A stretch of 64,000 nucleotides of DNA from Pseudacidovorax sp. NFM-22 (lineage in GTDB: Bacteria > Pseudomonadota > Gammaproteobacteria > Burkholderiales > Burkholderiaceae_C): assembly GCF_021401245.1 (NCBI RefSeq), contig NZ_JACBFY010000002.1, positions 248,001 to 312,000 of the forward strand, given 5' to 3'. Made by a program: the position numbers and the translations under genes. Positions 62,733-64,000 of the stretch are shown one piece after another (position 1 is the first letter of the stretch; each line of letters begins with the position of its first letter). Under the pieces are notes generated by a model, which saw nothing but the letters and a program-made list of their open reading frames with translations, was not told the DNA's origin and made no database searches.

Positions 62733-63409
62733 CGGCCGGTGGGCAGCAGCTGCTTCAATTCGTCGAGCCGGGTACCGGCAAAGGGCGTGGCGCCGTCGTT
62801 GGCGGGCGCGCGCGGCGCGGCAGGCGGGCGCTCGGTGCGCGCGGGCGGGGCGGCAGGGGCCGGCGGCAATGCCACGATCATGGCCGGCGCGGGAACGGCC
62901 GGTGCATCGGTCGCCGAAGAAGCCTTGGCGAACTGCGTCTCGCCGATCTTCAGCCCGAGTTCGGGCTGGTCCGCCGTCTGGTTGCCCCGGTCGAAGGTGC
63001 GCACCTCGCCGAACACCAGGCGCACCCAGCTCGGATAGTTGAAGCCGGCGCCGGTGCTCGAATCGATGGCCACGCCAATCAGGCCGCCGATCATCACGTT
63101 GCCCACCATGCCCGCGTTGACGCGCGAAATGACCTGCCCCGACGCGGGAGGCTGGCCGTCGTGCTGGCACTGGATGGTGAGGTTGCCCGCCGACCGGCGC
63201 ACTTCGGCGGTCTGGCCGGAGCGCACGGCCGTCTCGCTCCTGTCGTTGGACAGGCGGCAGTCGGCGTCCTTGACCGCTTCGCCCGCGGCCGTGTGGGTGT
63301 CGATGCGCACCGACTGGTGGGCCCCATGGGTGACCGATGCACAACCCGTGGCGAGGCACAAGGCCCCGGCCGACGCCGCCATGGACGCGACGCGAACGAT
63401 GGTGTTCAA
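62729..63409 (-). CDS. hypothetical lipoprotein
   Basis: 226 residues from a TTG start at 63409 with a ggagcaggg ribosome-binding site. The N-terminus (NTIVRVASMAASAGALCLATGCASV) has a lipobox LATGC near residue 24-28. The body has one glycine-rich hydrophobic stretch (GMVGNVMIGGLIGVAID) as in small outer-membrane lipoproteins, then a Pro/Ala-rich tail. Four codon-level overlap (ATGA) with the trypsin-like gene indicates co-expression. Function not recognised. Confidence 0.72.
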   Translation of the reverse strand: MNTIVRVASMAASAGALCLATGCASVTHGAHQSVRIDTHTAAGEAVKDADCRLSNDRSETAVRSGQTAEVRRSAGNLTIQCQHDGQPPASGQVISRVNAGMVGNVMIGGLIGVAIDSSTGAGFNYPSWVRLVFGEVRTFDRGNQTADQPELGLKIGETQFAKASSATDAPAVPAPAMIVALPPAPAAPPARTERPPAAPRAPANDGATPFAGTRLDELKQLLPTGR

Positions 63410-63562
63410 ACCCTGCTCCTTGCACCCGCGGCCGGCCTTGCGCCCGTGGGGCGCCAAGCGGGCCGCGGCCCTCGTGCACTGCTCTCTTCTCGTTTCCGCT
63501 CCCACCCGGGGGCGGCCCTCGCGGCGCAGTTTAAAGGGGCGTTGCCGCCCCGCCAGCCTGGG

Positions 63563-64000
63563 TCAGCGCTTGAACGCGACCACGGGCTGCACCTGCTCGC
63601 CCAGGCCTTCGATGCCCAGCGTCATGGTGTCGCCCGCGCGCAGGAAGCGCTGCGGCTTCATGCCCATGCCCACGCCAGGCGGCGTGCCGGTGGCGATCAC
63701 GTCGCCGGGCATCAGCGTCATGAACTGGCTGACGTAGCTGATGATCTTGGCCACGCCGAAGACCATGGTGCGGGTGCTGCCGGTCTGCATGCGCTCGCCG
63801 TTCACGTCCAGCCACAGCGACAGGCGCTGCGGGTTGGGCACCTCGTCGCGCGTGACCAGCCAGGGGCCGATGGGGCCGAAGGTGTCGCAGCCCTTGCCCT
63901 TGTCCCAGGTGCCGCCGCGCTCGGTCTGGTACTCGCGCTCGCTGACGTCGTTGACCACGCAGTAGCCGGCCACATGGTCCAGCGCTTCCTTCTGCGACAC
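63563..64000 (-). CDS. fumarylacetoacetate hydrolase family protein, 5' part outside the window
   Basis: C-terminal 145 residues of an FAH-family enzyme; the true start lies beyond the window edge. Family motifs are GYCVVNDVSEREYQ, GKGCDTFGPIGPWLVT, ISYVSQFMTLMPGDVIATGTPPGVG and KPQRFLRAGD. Members cleave or decarboxylate 2-oxo acids in aromatic or sugar-acid pathways. A 153-nt gap after its stop separates it from the lipoprotein gene; nothing was seen there. Confidence 0.9.
   Translation of the reverse strand: MSQKEALDHVAGYCVVNDVSEREYQTERGGTWDKGKGCDTFGPIGPWLVTRDEVPNPQRLSLWLDVNGERMQTGSTRTMVFGVAKIISYVSQFMTLMPGDVIATGTPPGVGMGMKPQRFLRAGDTMTLGIEGLGEQVQPVVAFKR

Overview
The window is GC-rich, densely coded bacterial chromosome. 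Gene content and order (hslV next to a STAS-like protein and a cysteine-poor DksA, a Bug/TTT solute receptor, several TRAP and ABC uptake systems, a class A RNase P RNA) point to a betaproteobacterium of the Burkholderiales, most like Comamonadaceae (Variovorax/Acidovorax-type). This placement rests on protein resemblance and was not computed.

Layout. 1-10.2 kb is a minus-strand housekeeping run: dapF, DUF484, a DUF218 protein, xerC, an RlmI-type methyltransferase, a CobW-type metallochaperone, dksA, a STAS-like protein and hslV, with an amidohydrolase upstream of dapF. 10.3-14.2 kb holds a Nudix plus metallo-beta-lactamase fusion, an S4/pseudouridine-synthase-like protein without the usual catalytic Asp, rnpB on the minus strand, and a cysteine synthase. 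14.3-17.2 kb is a LysR regulator, a TTT/Bug receptor and an aspartoacylase-like hydrolase. 17.5-20.9 kb carries a FAD-dependent dehydrogenase, a VUT-family transporter and a ProQ/FinO RNA chaperone.

20.9-22.1 kb is a small island: a ParD-like antitoxin with a C-terminal extension, followed 5 nt later by a nucleotidyltransferase-like protein. A perfect 23-nt palindrome covers the antitoxin start codon. This is the best candidate for an undescribed system. 22.2-26.0 kb is a compact four-gene minus-strand operon (pyrC, NYN-domain protein, DUF3025, htpX) whose members overlap by 4 nt.

26.0-35.5 kb looks like a catabolic uptake operon: an IclR regulator, a complete Dpp-type ABC importer, an amidase and an M20 N-carbamoyl-amino-acid hydrolase-like enzyme. 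A metallophosphoesterase, a TRAP transporter (DctQ, DctM, DctP), an HdeA-like protein and rnk follow. 40.2-43.4 kb is a complete glutamate/aspartate-type ABC importer (gltIJKL). 43.7-50.7 kb holds a LysR regulator divergent from an amidase, an M81 (MlrC) protein, a D-2-hydroxyacid dehydrogenase and an Atm1-type ABC exporter.

50.75-61.4 kb is a fatty-acid/acyl-CoA region: two thioesterases, enoyl-CoA hydratase, an HCCA-isomerase-like protein, an SDR lacking the catalytic Tyr, thiolase, a FadN-type bifunctional enzyme, a DUF2147 protein, an acyl-CoA dehydrogenase and a TetR regulator with a candidate operator. The window ends with a degenerate trypsin-like protein, a lipoprotein, and the C-terminal part of a fumarylacetoacetate-hydrolase-family enzyme. 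Dispersed repeats of two families, short -10-centred dyads, and pyrimidine-rich gene junctions recur. No tRNA, IS element, CRISPR array or phage gene was seen.
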